Shown: piece by piece, positions 22,746 to 32,653 of the stretch | How positions within the stretch are numbered: the first letter of the stretch is position 1 | How the letters are laid out: each line of letters starts with the position of its first letter | Origin: Poa pratensis | Taxonomy: Eukaryota; Streptophyta; Magnoliopsida; Poales; Poaceae | Direction of reading: 5' to 3' | Length of the DNA: 64,000 nt | Assembly: GCA_947311845.1 (NCBI GenBank) | Contig: CAMZMU010000096.1 | Coordinates: 14,809,049 to 14,873,048 of the forward strand | Notes under the pieces: model-generated | Told to the model about the DNA's origin: nothing | Seen by the model: only the letters and a program-made list of their open reading frames with translations | Databases searched by the model: none | Program-made: the position numbers and the translations under genes

Positions 22746-25356
22746 ATGGAGACCCCGCCGCCCCGGTGGCCGCCGGGCTTCCGCTTCAGCCCCACCGACG
22801 AGGAGCTCGTCCTCTACTTCCTCAAGCGCCGGATCGCCGCCGCCCGCCCCACCCCCTACATCGCCGACGTCGACGTCTACAAGTCCCACCCCTCCCACCT
22901 CCCCGGTACGTCCCCCGCCCGCCTCAGACCCCAATCGCCTTCGATCCCTCGTCTCTTCCGGCGATCTCCCTCCCCGAATCCCGCCCCTGACCTGGATTTG
23001 CTGCTGGAGCAGAGAGGTCGGCGCTGCGGACGGGGGACAAGCAGTGGTTCTTCTGCAGCCGGCTGGACCGCAAGTACCCCAACGGCTCGCGCGCCAGCCG
23101 CACCACCGCCGACGGCTACTGGAAGGCCACGGGGAAGGACCGCTCCATCTGCAACGGCGGCCGCGCCGTCGGGAACAAGAAGACCCTGGTGTACCACCAC
23201 GGACGCGCGCCGCGCGGGGAGCGCACCGACTGGGTCATGCACGAGTACACCATCCTCGCCGACGCGCTCCCGTCCTCCGCGCAGAGCCGCGAGGCCTACG
23301 CGCTCTACAAGCTCTTCGAGAAGAGCGGGGTCGGGCCCAAGAACGGCGAGCAGTACGGCGCGCCCTTCCGGGAGGAGGACTGGCTGGACGACGACGACCG
23401 CGAGCTAGCTGCTGCTGACCCTATCCCTACCATCGCTATTAGTGTGCCTAGAGCCGCGTCAGTGGATGAGCAGATTGGGGATCTGGAGGTGCTCTTGTTG
23501 CAAAATGGAGATGATCAGGGAAACACTGAGTCGGATTTCTCGACACCGGTTCCTTTGCAAGTTCTGCTTCCCAATGGTGATGATAACACGGCTGAGGTTG
23601 CAGAGGCTACAACCAGCAGTGGTGCTATGCCACCGGCGGAGAACACCGAGCTCCCATTTGGGGATCTTGAGGGGCTTCTCATGGAGATATCGGATGATCA
23701 ACGGGCCGCTAAATCGTTCGAGGAGTTCTCAGCATCAGTTCCCCAACTGGAGCTTCAGCATGATGACCATGAGCATTGGCTCAATGCTGACATTGAGGAG
23801 CTCAGTGTTGCGGATTATACCGGCAGTAGTGGCGTTGTGGGGACATCAGAATGTGCTGGCACCGAGCTTCCCTATGGGGATCTTGAAGGGCTTTTGTTGC
23901 AGATAGAGAATGACCAGGAAAATATAGAAGCACTGGCAGATTTCTCCACACCAGTTCCTCATCACGACTTCCATCAGGTATGCTTTGTTGTCTATAATCT
24001 ATATTCTGTACTCATTCTTCCTTTAGATGATTGAAACTTTGGAATGCATTATATGGTGCGTAGTTTCATAATCACTAGCAGTTACTTATGCATTTTTCAT
24101 AATTGTTAATTACTGCTGCTCTTATGCTCAAACAATTACAATTTTGTAAGACAATGATTCTTGGGTCTGCTCACTACTTGAGAATATGTTATGCCATGTT
24201 CCCTAAAAGACATCAGACACATAATTTGAATGATTGTATAACATTATTACATTTTGTAGTAATATGCATGAGCTATTCTACATATGTTTCCCAGTTCTGT
24301 AAATCTTAAGCTATCTTGACTTATATAGGTTGGGGTTGGAGATTTCCATGGACGTCAGGGTGATATTATCAGTTCTGTAGATCCTTCTTCTGCGGTGCTA
24401 GAAAGCGCAGGTCTTGATCCGCGATCAGGGCCCAGTAATCAAATTGCACAGTCTGATGTCACCAACATGCCATTGAGTTGGGAACCAAATTGCACTGAAG
24501 AAACAAGTGCGCTGAGATCTGTGTCAGGGTTGGCCAGCTATGACAGTCGGGATGCTGATGAGGAGTTCCTTGAAATCAACGATTTCTTTGATCTAGAAGA
24601 TGTAGGACAGAGTATGAATTGTCCTGCAACTGAGCACTTGACTTCTGCATCCGATGTGATATTCGATAGTTTGGAGTATTCTGATGCTTCGTTGTTTCTA
24701 CCTGGTTCATTTGACATGGCTGGAGTGGGGACTGAAAACCAAAATGGTTATTTCGGTGATAGTGGATCCCAGAACCAGGGTTTCCACTATACATCTGAAT
24801 ATACATCTGAATCCTGGACACAGAATCAGGTTGCTCTTAATGTGCGGAACCGCGTGCAGCATAACCATGTTGTCTTCTCCTCACATGCATCAGGTGCTTT
24901 ATGAGTTCATTTTGTTTTGCAAGCTTTTCATGCGATCACCTAAAAATCATCTGAGACAACACTGTGATATGTCTTAACTTACTGCTTCTGAACATTGCAG
25001 GCACTGCCAATATTCATATGATGAATCAGGAACAATCCAACCGGAATCCACAGGATTCACAATCATGGTTCAATACAGCTGTATCAACCTTGCTGGATGC
25101 GATACCGGCCAGTCCAGCTTTGGCTGCTGAAAGCAATGTTCTCAACAGAACACTCCAACGCATTTCTAGCTTTAGGTCTGAACATGCTCCAAATGAACAA
25201 CCAAGCGCCCCAGTTATTCAGGTTAGCAGAAGGGGCGCAGGACTGATCTCCGTCTCGCTACTGGTTCTTCTTGCTGCTATCTTGTGGACCTTTGCTACTG
25301 GCACCGGGTATGCAATCAAGTTTTGCAAGGATGTATGGAAATCCTCCTCTACATGA
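22746..25356 (+). CDS. NAC transcription factor with C-terminal membrane anchor
   Basis: Four exons (22746-22905, 23013-23977, 24329-24893, 25001-25356) give 681 residues. The N-terminal NAC DNA-binding domain spans about residues 8-150, with WPPGFRFSPTDEELV (subdomain A), YWKATGKDRSI (C) and KTLVYHHGRAPRGERTDWVMHEY (D). The long acidic middle and C-terminal part is the presumed activation region. It contains three copies of a motif of the form GDLExLLxxxxxDQ...(F)S(T/A)(P/S)VP at about residues 207, 268 and 340. A hydrophobic segment (about 644-668, GLISVSLLVLLAAILWTF) followed by a short basic tail marks a single membrane anchor, as in NTL-type NAC proteins that are freed by proteolysis and move to the nucleus under stress. 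All splice sites are GT-AG. The start ATG gives the NAC domain the usual short lead. Confidence 0.93.
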
Positions 25357-25661
25357 CACAACTTTTCTCGAGTTATCCTGGTGGCTGATCCTCATTGTAA
25401 CCTCAACAATTAGTTATTGTTTTGCCATCGTTCCCATTGGCGAAGGCAAAGAGGTAGAGACATTTCGAAAGGAATATGATCTGAGGTGTTAGCTTTCAGC
25501 TTATGCAGGAGGGGGGAAACCCAAAAAAAAACGAGAAAAAAAAACTGATGGTGATATATATGACTAGTACAACTTAGCTATTTCCCTTTCCCCTCATCTG
25601 GGTGTGCACACTGTATGACTGAATGTAATTGAACCACGAAGAGGATGCAACTCCTGTGCAT
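25357..25661 (+). other. 3' untranslated region of the NAC gene
   Basis: Follows the NAC stop codon. It contains an A-rich stretch (25526-25545) and no supported frame. The end of the transcript is not visible. Confidence 0.4.
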
Positions 25662-26318
25662 AGTATTGATATTATGGAAGTATGATTTTGCTGCAAAATT
25701 TATGGTATTGTGTGCATGCATACCTCTCTTTGAGTATTTTGCCTATGAACACTTTGAGACTTGTGGTTCATTTATTCAGCCATGTTTCATTGAGATTAGT
25801 CAGGCTGGTCATCAATCAAAATGTTTGAATATGCCTATAACCATATTCATTCTTTATAGTATGTACCATTGTGTATCAAATAAAAAACTGTTAACTTCTG
25901 ATGGACATGTTGAGTATCCGAAGCCTGAACGATTACACAGAAAGCTGATTAGTATCAATGTTATGGAATCATCATGATTTTGCTCCAAATTCATGACAAT
26001 GTGGCCCTAATACATACATCTTGCATGCCTCTCTTTTGAGTTATTTGCTCCCCTGTTTGAGGAAAATGATGGGGGGCCTGTACATATCTCTCATTTTGCC
26101 TCTGAACATTTTAAGACTTGCCATTTTTTCAGCCATATTGCATTGAAATTAGACAGGCCGGCCATCAATCACAATGTTTGATTATGAGGAGGACCCATAT
26201 GATGTACTAGTAATCTTTATATGCACCATTGTGAATGAAAGACAACCTTCGATTGACATGTTGGTATCTGAAGACTGGAAGGATTACATAGACAACTGAA
26301 TCAGTAAACATATTATGA
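25662..26318 (+). repeat. Diverged tandem duplication downstream of the NAC gene
   Basis: Unit 1 (about 25662-25951) and unit 2 (about 25952-26318) run in parallel: ttatggaa..atgattttgct.caaa, gcatgcctctctt, gcct.tgaaca.ttt.agacttg, ttcagccat.tt.cattga.attag.caggc.gg.catcaatca.aatgttt, and gacatgtt. Unit 2 has small insertions. No protein is encoded. The origin of the unit is unknown. Confidence 0.65.
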
Positions 26319-26684
26319 ACCACAAAAAAACTTGTGCTAGTTTGGTTCTCATGGAAACCAAAAGCAAAAGAAAATAGAAGAGAAAAACGAAGAGTGGATT
26401 TCACCTCAAGAAGGCATATTCTACCCAGGGAAGGCGCATTCCCACAAGAGTATGTTCCTCGCACGCATCTCCAAGTGCCAGTTGTCGATTTGGACCGTTG
26501 CAACGTGAAAGATACTGGAACCAAAATGGTGAGCCGAAAAGAAGGAGGAAAAAGAAGGAGAAGGAAAAATCTTGGCCTATCCCCTTCACTTCTTCAGTCA
26601 GTCTTCCCTCCCTTCCCTCCTGCTTATCTCCTTCACTGCCGTTTCGCTCACTACTCCACGTCCCGTGCAAAATCTCGGGTTACC

Positions 26685-28383
26685 ATGAGAGGCGCCGCGA
26701 TCCAGAGCCCCGCCCTCGCCCGCGCTGCGCCGCCGGCCGCCGTCCCGCTGCACCCGCGGCCGCGCCGTGCCGGCTTAGGCGGCCACCACCACCGGGGCGC
26801 CCCGCTGCTGCTACAGCCCACCGCCGTCCCCTGCCGAGCTCGCTGCCCGCCCTCTTCTTCCTCCTCGTCTAATGTGGTGGGTAGTTCTGCCATAGCTCCG
26901 GCTACCGCCATCTCGTGCCTATTTTGCAGTTGCTCTTGTTTGGTTGTACTGAGTTCTAACTCCGGCGTGTGGGTTTTTCTTTTCTTGCTCGCGTAGGACC
27001 CCGGGACAGGGGAAGGTGCGGACGAGCTGCTCGACGATTTGCTTCAGAAGCACGGCGAGGTCGTGTACAGCGCCGGCGGCGGAGGGACTCTGGCCAATGA
27101 GGCCGACGAGGACGCCGAGTGCTTGTCACGTATGTTCAACAAAGAGCTCTGCCTCTGCTGAACAAAAATGTTCAGAAAAATAGTAGCATCAGCGCAGAAC
27201 CAAAATAGCAATATTGCATGCTGCTGCCTAGAGTTCGTCTTCAGCTGATGGTTGTTTACCTTGTCTTACAGTGGCTGTTTCTCTTGCTAAAGTGGCAAGC
27301 GAGGTGAAGGCTGCCGATATCCGCGTGCTATTCGTGAAGCCGATTGTCTACTGGACCGAGTTCTTCATCATTCTCACCGCTTACTCGAATGCACAGATTG
27401 AGGCCATCAGGTGCTCTATAATTTACATCCAGCTTCTATGACAGTTGTGTAACTTCGCATTGGAGTACAATCCTATTTCTAAATTGCAGTTCTAAGATGA
27501 GAGACATCGGCGAGCAGCAGTTCAGCAGAGTTGCATCTGGTGATACAAAACCAAATTCATGGACCTTACTGGATTTTGGTCCGTGTTCTGTACTTTTCTG
27601 TCATGTATAATTGGTTCTGCTAGATTCATATGGATAACTTCTACCGCAACATCTTGCTTGTTATGTATAGGGGTAAAGAAAGGTCTTCGTCTTTGAAGTC
27701 AAAATTAACGTTCTGAATTTATGGAAAAGCAAAACAACCAGCATTACCTTTTGGCTTAAAAGTTTAAGCGCATTTTTTTGTTATTTTTCAGAATTCAGAC
27801 ACAAATTCAATTTACAGAAACATGTTCAGATTTCTTACTGAAACTAATTTTTTTTGCTTACTGAAACTCATGTTATCGAATTGGGTAAACTTGAACGGTA
27901 GGATAACGGCAGTGTTCTTATCAGTTGTGAAAGCAGCCTAAAAGGTTAAGACTCAATTTTTTTAGGATTGCCTTGTGCATAGATCTGCTTGATCACCGTG
28001 TTTAGTAAGCTAAGTAGCCAGGCACAATTGGTAATGTTCTGTTCTCTCTTCTAGCAATCTAAAGAAGTTAGAAGTCAAAACACACCACCACTCTTGTTGC
28101 TGCCTTTCATCTATGTAAGCAAGTTTCTGAACTGCTCATAGACTTCAAAATTTTCCTGGGTTGACGTGGTTTTTGGTGAAAAAAAAAATCTAGGTTGTAG
28201 TTTCAAATGCTGGGATGGTGATTCACAAAATTTTCCAGTGACCTAATTAACTGTCCTTGCACTATTACAGGTGATGTTGTCGTCCATATATTCCTCCCCC
28301 CGCAGCGAGAATTCTACAACCTGGAAGAGTTCTACGGCAACGCCACCGCTATCGAGCTTCCTTTTGAGACTCAGCTGCAGTAG
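26685..28383 (+). CDS. Iojap / ribosomal silencing factor RsfS, plastid type
   Basis: Five exons (26685-26876, 26997-27129, 27272-27410, 27490-27578, 28271-28383) give 221 residues. The first 60 or so residues are rich in Ala, Pro, Arg and Ser without acids, as in a chloroplast transit peptide. The RsfS/Iojap domain follows, with the stretches VLFVKPIVYWTEFFIILTAYSNAQIEAI and [30 protein letters not shown], which are diagnostic. Bacterial RsfS binds ribosomal protein uL14 and blocks subunit joining. Maize Iojap is needed for plastid ribosomes. Exon 1 could end at 26876 (phase 0); an alternative donor at 26881 breaks the frame. Intron 4 (about 690 bases) is the longest and holds no gene. Confidence 0.92.
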
Positions 28384-28971
28384 CCGCTATCTGCATCTGC
28401 TCCCGGAGGCATCGTAGTCAAAAGCCAAAATGACGTTCCCCTAGAGCCCCGGTCGACATTCACCATGCAGTCTTCACGCCTTAATTCTGAAATGTGTCGA
28501 GCTACCACAGATACATAGCATGGTCTCAGCTCGGCAGTGATGTCGGGTCACTGCCCTCGCGAAGTGTGCGTAATTGGCGCTATGATGTGAACATTCTCCT
28601 TATCTGCTGTCAAACTACGTGTATCATTGTATTAGCAACTGTCGAATAATGTTGGCAGCAAGATGAATAGAAGCCAGAAGATTGTTAGATTCTTTCGGAT
28701 GCTTTTTTGTTGTTAAATTCCACCTGTGTGCTTTTCTTGGCTCAGCAAACGATCGTCACTCAACACGTAGTGCTGGAAATTTTCTGGTTTGATGTTGTTT
28801 TCTGTGTGTCAGCTCACTGTGTTTTCAGTTCTACGTTGTCTAAATTCTGAAGGTCTGTTGTGTTCACTGCGATTCTGAATTCTCGTCTCTGACAGTTCAA
28901 GTGCACGGCGGTTTGGATATCCTTCCTACCCTTCTAGATTGGGGGAGGCGTCGCCGCGCATTGCGAGGGGA
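28384..28971. other. 3' region of Iojap gene and leader of the next gene
   Basis: No frame supported. The spacing between the two plus-strand genes is 588 bases, so 3' UTR and promoter must share it. No clear TATA box was found. Confidence 0.4.
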
Positions 28972-29895
28972 ATGGCGCAGCCGGCGCACCTCTCGCTCGC
29001 GGGCCGGACGGTGGCGTTCACGACGCCCCAGACCACCGACGGCGGCGGCGGATACGGTGGCCGGCTTGGCACGCTCCTGCGGCAGCGCGGCGCGCACCCG
29101 CTGCCCGTGCCCACCATCGCCATCCGCGCGCACGAACCCGACCGCCTCCGGCCCTACCTAGTTCCCGGCGCCCTCGACCCCTTCGCGGCGCTCGCCTTCA
29201 CCTCCCGCTCCGGCATCGCCGCCTTCTCCCGCGCCCTCCCCTCCTCCTCCTCCGCTCACCTCCCCCTCTCCGACGCCGCCTCCGCGCTCCCGTTCACCGT
29301 CGCCGCCCTCGGCAGCGACGCCGACGCCCTGGACGGCGCCTTCCTCGCCCGGCTCTGCCCAGACGCCAGTAGAAGGGTAGCCGTCCTCGTCCCGGACGTC
29401 CCCACCCCCGCCGCCCTCGTGGAGGCGCTGGGGCGTGGGTCCGGTCGCCTCGTGCTCTGCCCCGTCCCCGCCGTCGACGGCCTCCGCGAGCCGCCCGTCG
29501 TACCCGACTTCCTCGCCGGCCTCGAGGCGGCCGGGTGGGTGGCCGTGCGCGCGCCGGCCTACACCACGTGCTGGGCCGGGCCGGGCTGCGCCGAGGCTCT
29601 GGTGGCCCCGGACGCCGCCACGCCTGACGCCATCGTGTTCACCAGCTCGGCCGAGGTGGAGGGGCTGCTCAAGGGGCTGGACGCTGCGGGGTGGAGCTGG
29701 TCGCGGCTCAGGGCGCGATGGCCTGACATGGTCGTGGCCTCGCATGGGCCGGTCACCGCCGAGGGCGTCAGGAGGCTCGGCATCGATGTGGACGTCGTGA
29801 GCTCGAGGTTTAGCAGCTTCCATGGGGTTCTTGATGCCCTTGCCACAACATTTCCTTCTCAAAATTTGAGAATTAGTTCCAGGTTTAAGGTTTAG
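28972..29895 (+). CDS. Uroporphyrinogen-III synthase (HemD/HEM4) family protein, intronless
   Basis: A single exon of 307 residues. The HEM4 fold is suggested by VAFTTPQ at the N-terminus (residues about 13-19), ALAFTSRSGIAAFSRAL (first half), PDAIVFTSSAEVEGLLKGL (second half) and VASHGPVTAEGVRRLGIDVDVV near the C-terminus. In tetrapyrrole synthesis this enzyme closes hydroxymethylbilane to uroporphyrinogen III in plastids. The N-terminus runs straight into the domain, so there is no obvious transit peptide from this ATG. That leaves open a non-plastid or divergent paralogue. A TTG 33 bases upstream in frame does not change this. GC content is very high, as in many intronless grass genes. Confidence 0.82.
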   Translation: MAQPAHLSLAGRTVAFTTPQTTDGGGGYGGRLGTLLRQRGAHPLPVPTIAIRAHEPDRLRPYLVPGALDPFAALAFTSRSGIAAFSRALPSSSSAHLPLSDAASALPFTVAALGSDADALDGAFLARLCPDASRRVAVLVPDVPTPAALVEALGRGSGRLVLCPVPAVDGLREPPVVPDFLAGLEAAGWVAVRAPAYTTCWAGPGCAEALVAPDAATPDAIVFTSSAEVEGLLKGLDAAGWSWSRLRARWPDMVVASHGPVTAEGVRRLGIDVDVVSSRFSSFHGVLDALATTFPSQNLRISSRFKV

Positions 29896-30309
29896 TGCTG
29901 GTTCATGTTGTTTTGATAGGCAAAACATTTTGGTTGTGTGTAGGAGAAAAATATGCATGTATTTGATGTTTGTTTACTACTCCGTACGAGCTTCGCTGCT
30001 TTCGAACCTGAAGATGATCTCTGAACTTTCTGTCTCTGAGTCACTAGTTTATTGAATGAACTAACAAATTGACACAGTAGTGAGCAGTCAGCAAAATCAG
30101 TTCTATTCCACACCAACCTGTCACCTAGATACATTCAGAATGTAAATTGTGGATCTACATTCAACCTACCCAGCTTTGTATTTGTTAACAGTGATCACAG
30201 AAATAGGGTGATACGCCATTCTTGATCTTCCTTCTCTAGACTGGTCTTTGACGTGCTTATATGAGAAGGTAGATTTGCATCAAGTCTCAGCTTCACACAG
30301 TTCGAGAGA
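29896..30309. other. Short intergenic region
   Basis: Holds the 3' end of the HemD-type gene and the promoter of the reductase gene. No supported frame and no clear TATA box. Confidence 0.35.
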
Positions 30310-31927
30310 ATGGTGAGCTCAGCCAAGGGCAAAGTGTGTGTAACTGGGGCTTCAGGCTATGTTGCCTCTTGGCTCATCAAGAAACTCCTTGAGTCTGGAT
30401 ATCATGTGATAGGGACAGTCAGAGACCCAGGTATTTCTTTCTAGCATTTCTCTTGAGGACACTGTATCGTAGATTTCCTTCGTTAACACATCTGCAAGCA
30501 AATGAACTCTATATTTGGGGATTTCTCTAACTTGGCAGGGAATCGAAAAAAAGTGGGACACCTTTGGAAACTACCAGGTGCAAATGAGAGGCTGCAACTT
30601 GTGAGAGCTGATCTATTGGAGGAAGGGAGCTTTGACGATGCTGTCATGGCTTGTGAGGGTGTCTTCCACATTGCGTCGCCTGTCCTTGCTAAATCTGATT
30701 CCAATTGCAAGGCATGCTGCATTTTATATAAACTCTATTATTACTACCATGTCATGCAGCTAAATCATCATATTCATGTGACAGGAAGCAACACTTGGTC
30801 CTGCAATCAATGGTACCCTGAACGTGCTAAGGTCGTGCAAGAAGAGTCCATTTCTCAAAAGGGTTGTTCTCACATCTTCATCATCCGCGGTAAGGATTAG
30901 GGATGAAACTCAGCAGCCAGAACTGTCATGGGATGAAATGACATGGAGCTCTGTGCCACTTTGTGAAAAGCTGCAGGTGATATCGAACATTCTACACTGT
31001 ACTCCGGATTACATTACTGCAATTAACTTTGATCTGAAGTTGTTCCTCTTCTATGCACCCAAAAAGCTATGGTATGCCCTGGCAAAGATATTTGCAGAGA
31101 AAGCAGCATTGGACTTCGCCAAGGAAAATGACATTGACCTTGTGACAGTTCTTCCATCGTTCGTGATTGGACCCAGTTTATCCCATGAATTGTGTACTAC
31201 TGCTTCAGATATCCTTGGCTTACTTCAAGGTATTTAAGATTTTTGCAGTCATTTGTCTCCAGTAGGGGGCTAAAACTTACTTTATGTCTTCAGTAATTTT
31301 GTTCAACCTTTTCAAGGCTTTTCCTGAATGCAAGTCCTTGACTTCAGATCCAAGATCATTTTTGGCATAATTCGAATCATTAGCTGTTCTGTTTTTCAAA
31401 TGCTGTACCCAGTGTAGTTAGTCGCTAACTGTCATTAAATGCTCTTGCAGGTGACACGGACAGGTTCACTTCATATGGAAGGATGGGTTATGTTCACATC
31501 GACGATGTTGCACGAAGCCACATTCTAGTGTACGAAACACCCGAGGCAACTGGCAGATACCTGTGCAGTTCAGTGGTTCTGGATAACAACGAATTGGTCG
31601 GCTTACTCGCGAAACAGTTTCCAGTATTCCCTATTCCAAGGAGGTCAGTCAATGCAATGCATACAATTGATGCTCATGAGCAGTCTTAATATCTCCTCTT
31701 GCTATGAATATACATCAATTCGTCTATGTAAGCTAAAATTTTGACTGAAAAATTGTACCTTGAAATTGATCTGCAGGCTCAAGAACCCCTATGGAAAGCA
31801 GGCGTATCAGTTAAACACATCCAAGCTCCAGGGGCTGGGTCTCAAGTTCAAAGGGGTGCAAGAGATGTTTAACGACTGCGTCGAGTCGCTGAAAGATCAG
31901 GGCCATTTGCTGGAGTGCCCGTTGTGA
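30310..31927 (+). CDS. Cinnamoyl-CoA-reductase-like / dihydroflavonol-reductase-like dehydrogenase
   Basis: Six exons (30310-30430, 30539-30711, 30785-30976, 31067-31229, 31451-31643, 31777-31927) give 330 residues. It is an extended short-chain dehydrogenase: nucleotide-binding [17 protein letters not shown] near residue 11, followed by TVRDP, which in this family favours NADP; a Ser-rich catalytic strand [11 protein letters not shown] (about 125-135); and the YxxxK pair Tyr165/Lys169. GYVHIDDVA lies in the C-terminal half. The KNWYCYGK signature of true cinnamoyl-CoA reductases is absent (LWYALAK here), so the substrate is open; tetraketide-pyrone reductase or another CCR-like role is possible. 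Intron 2 has a GC donor (AAG|GCATGC) and is only 73 bases. The intron 3 acceptor (caaaaag) is purine-rich and weak. Confidence 0.88.
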
Positions 31928-32653
31928 TGAGAGAGACAACATGAACAAGCCATAGCCAAGCGCATCGCAACTATGTCTGGATCATGTCAGTTTTCGAGTC
32001 ATAGTTCTTTTCTTCAGATAAACCCATGTCGTCTCTTTACTATACCAAACATCAATTGTCACTCGTGGATAATGCGACTCAATGAAATGTTTCCATATGC
32101 CTTTCAATTGATTCAATCAGCAATGAAATATTTGAAACATTGAATAGAACTCACTTGATTTTACATGTGTTTTGCTAGTGCTTGGCTGCCTGGTGTTGCT
32201 GGCAGCTGGCTAACTTCGTCCGTGTGTGTAGCATTATCCTGCTGATTATTTCTTTTGACTCTGCATTCGTACCACTTTCTTCACTGTCTTGAGATCACCG
32301 GCCACAGTGGGAAGCCAAATTAGTAGACAAAGTTGGGGTTGACTCGGAATCCACCCTGAATTCGAAGTGCAGAGAGCATCATAGACTGAGTTTTCTTTAT
32401 GCCATTGTCATGGTCTGAATTCTGGATGCAAATTAACTGAAGTGTTATGCACCACAACCACAAAAAAGGGAGAAGGTTTCACATTTAGACCACCAGGAAA
32501 CCCAGCCTCTGAAACCAAAACCTTCACACTTCACCTGTATTTACACACTTACTTATACACCACACCATGGGTTAGGTTTATCTAAAACCCGGTAATTACT
32601 TACACCGTAATAACAAATCCAAAAGGGAAACCAAAAATCGGTGCCTGCCTCGC
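31928..32653. other. Convergent intergenic region
   Basis: Lies between the 3' ends of a plus-strand gene and a minus-strand gene, so it should hold both 3' UTRs. No supported frame. Confidence 0.4.

Noticed and set aside
26881..26996. Iojap exon 1 read through to the stop at 26996
   Set aside because: The downstream protein domain is in phase only if the GTGGGT donor at 26877 is used with the acceptor at 26996; the read-through frame has no domain.
28973..29958. Long minus-strand frames opposite the HemD-type gene, and similar ones opposite NAC exon 2
   Set aside because: They are low-complexity Gly/Arg/Ala-rich shadows of GC-rich coding sequence on the other strand, with no domain features.
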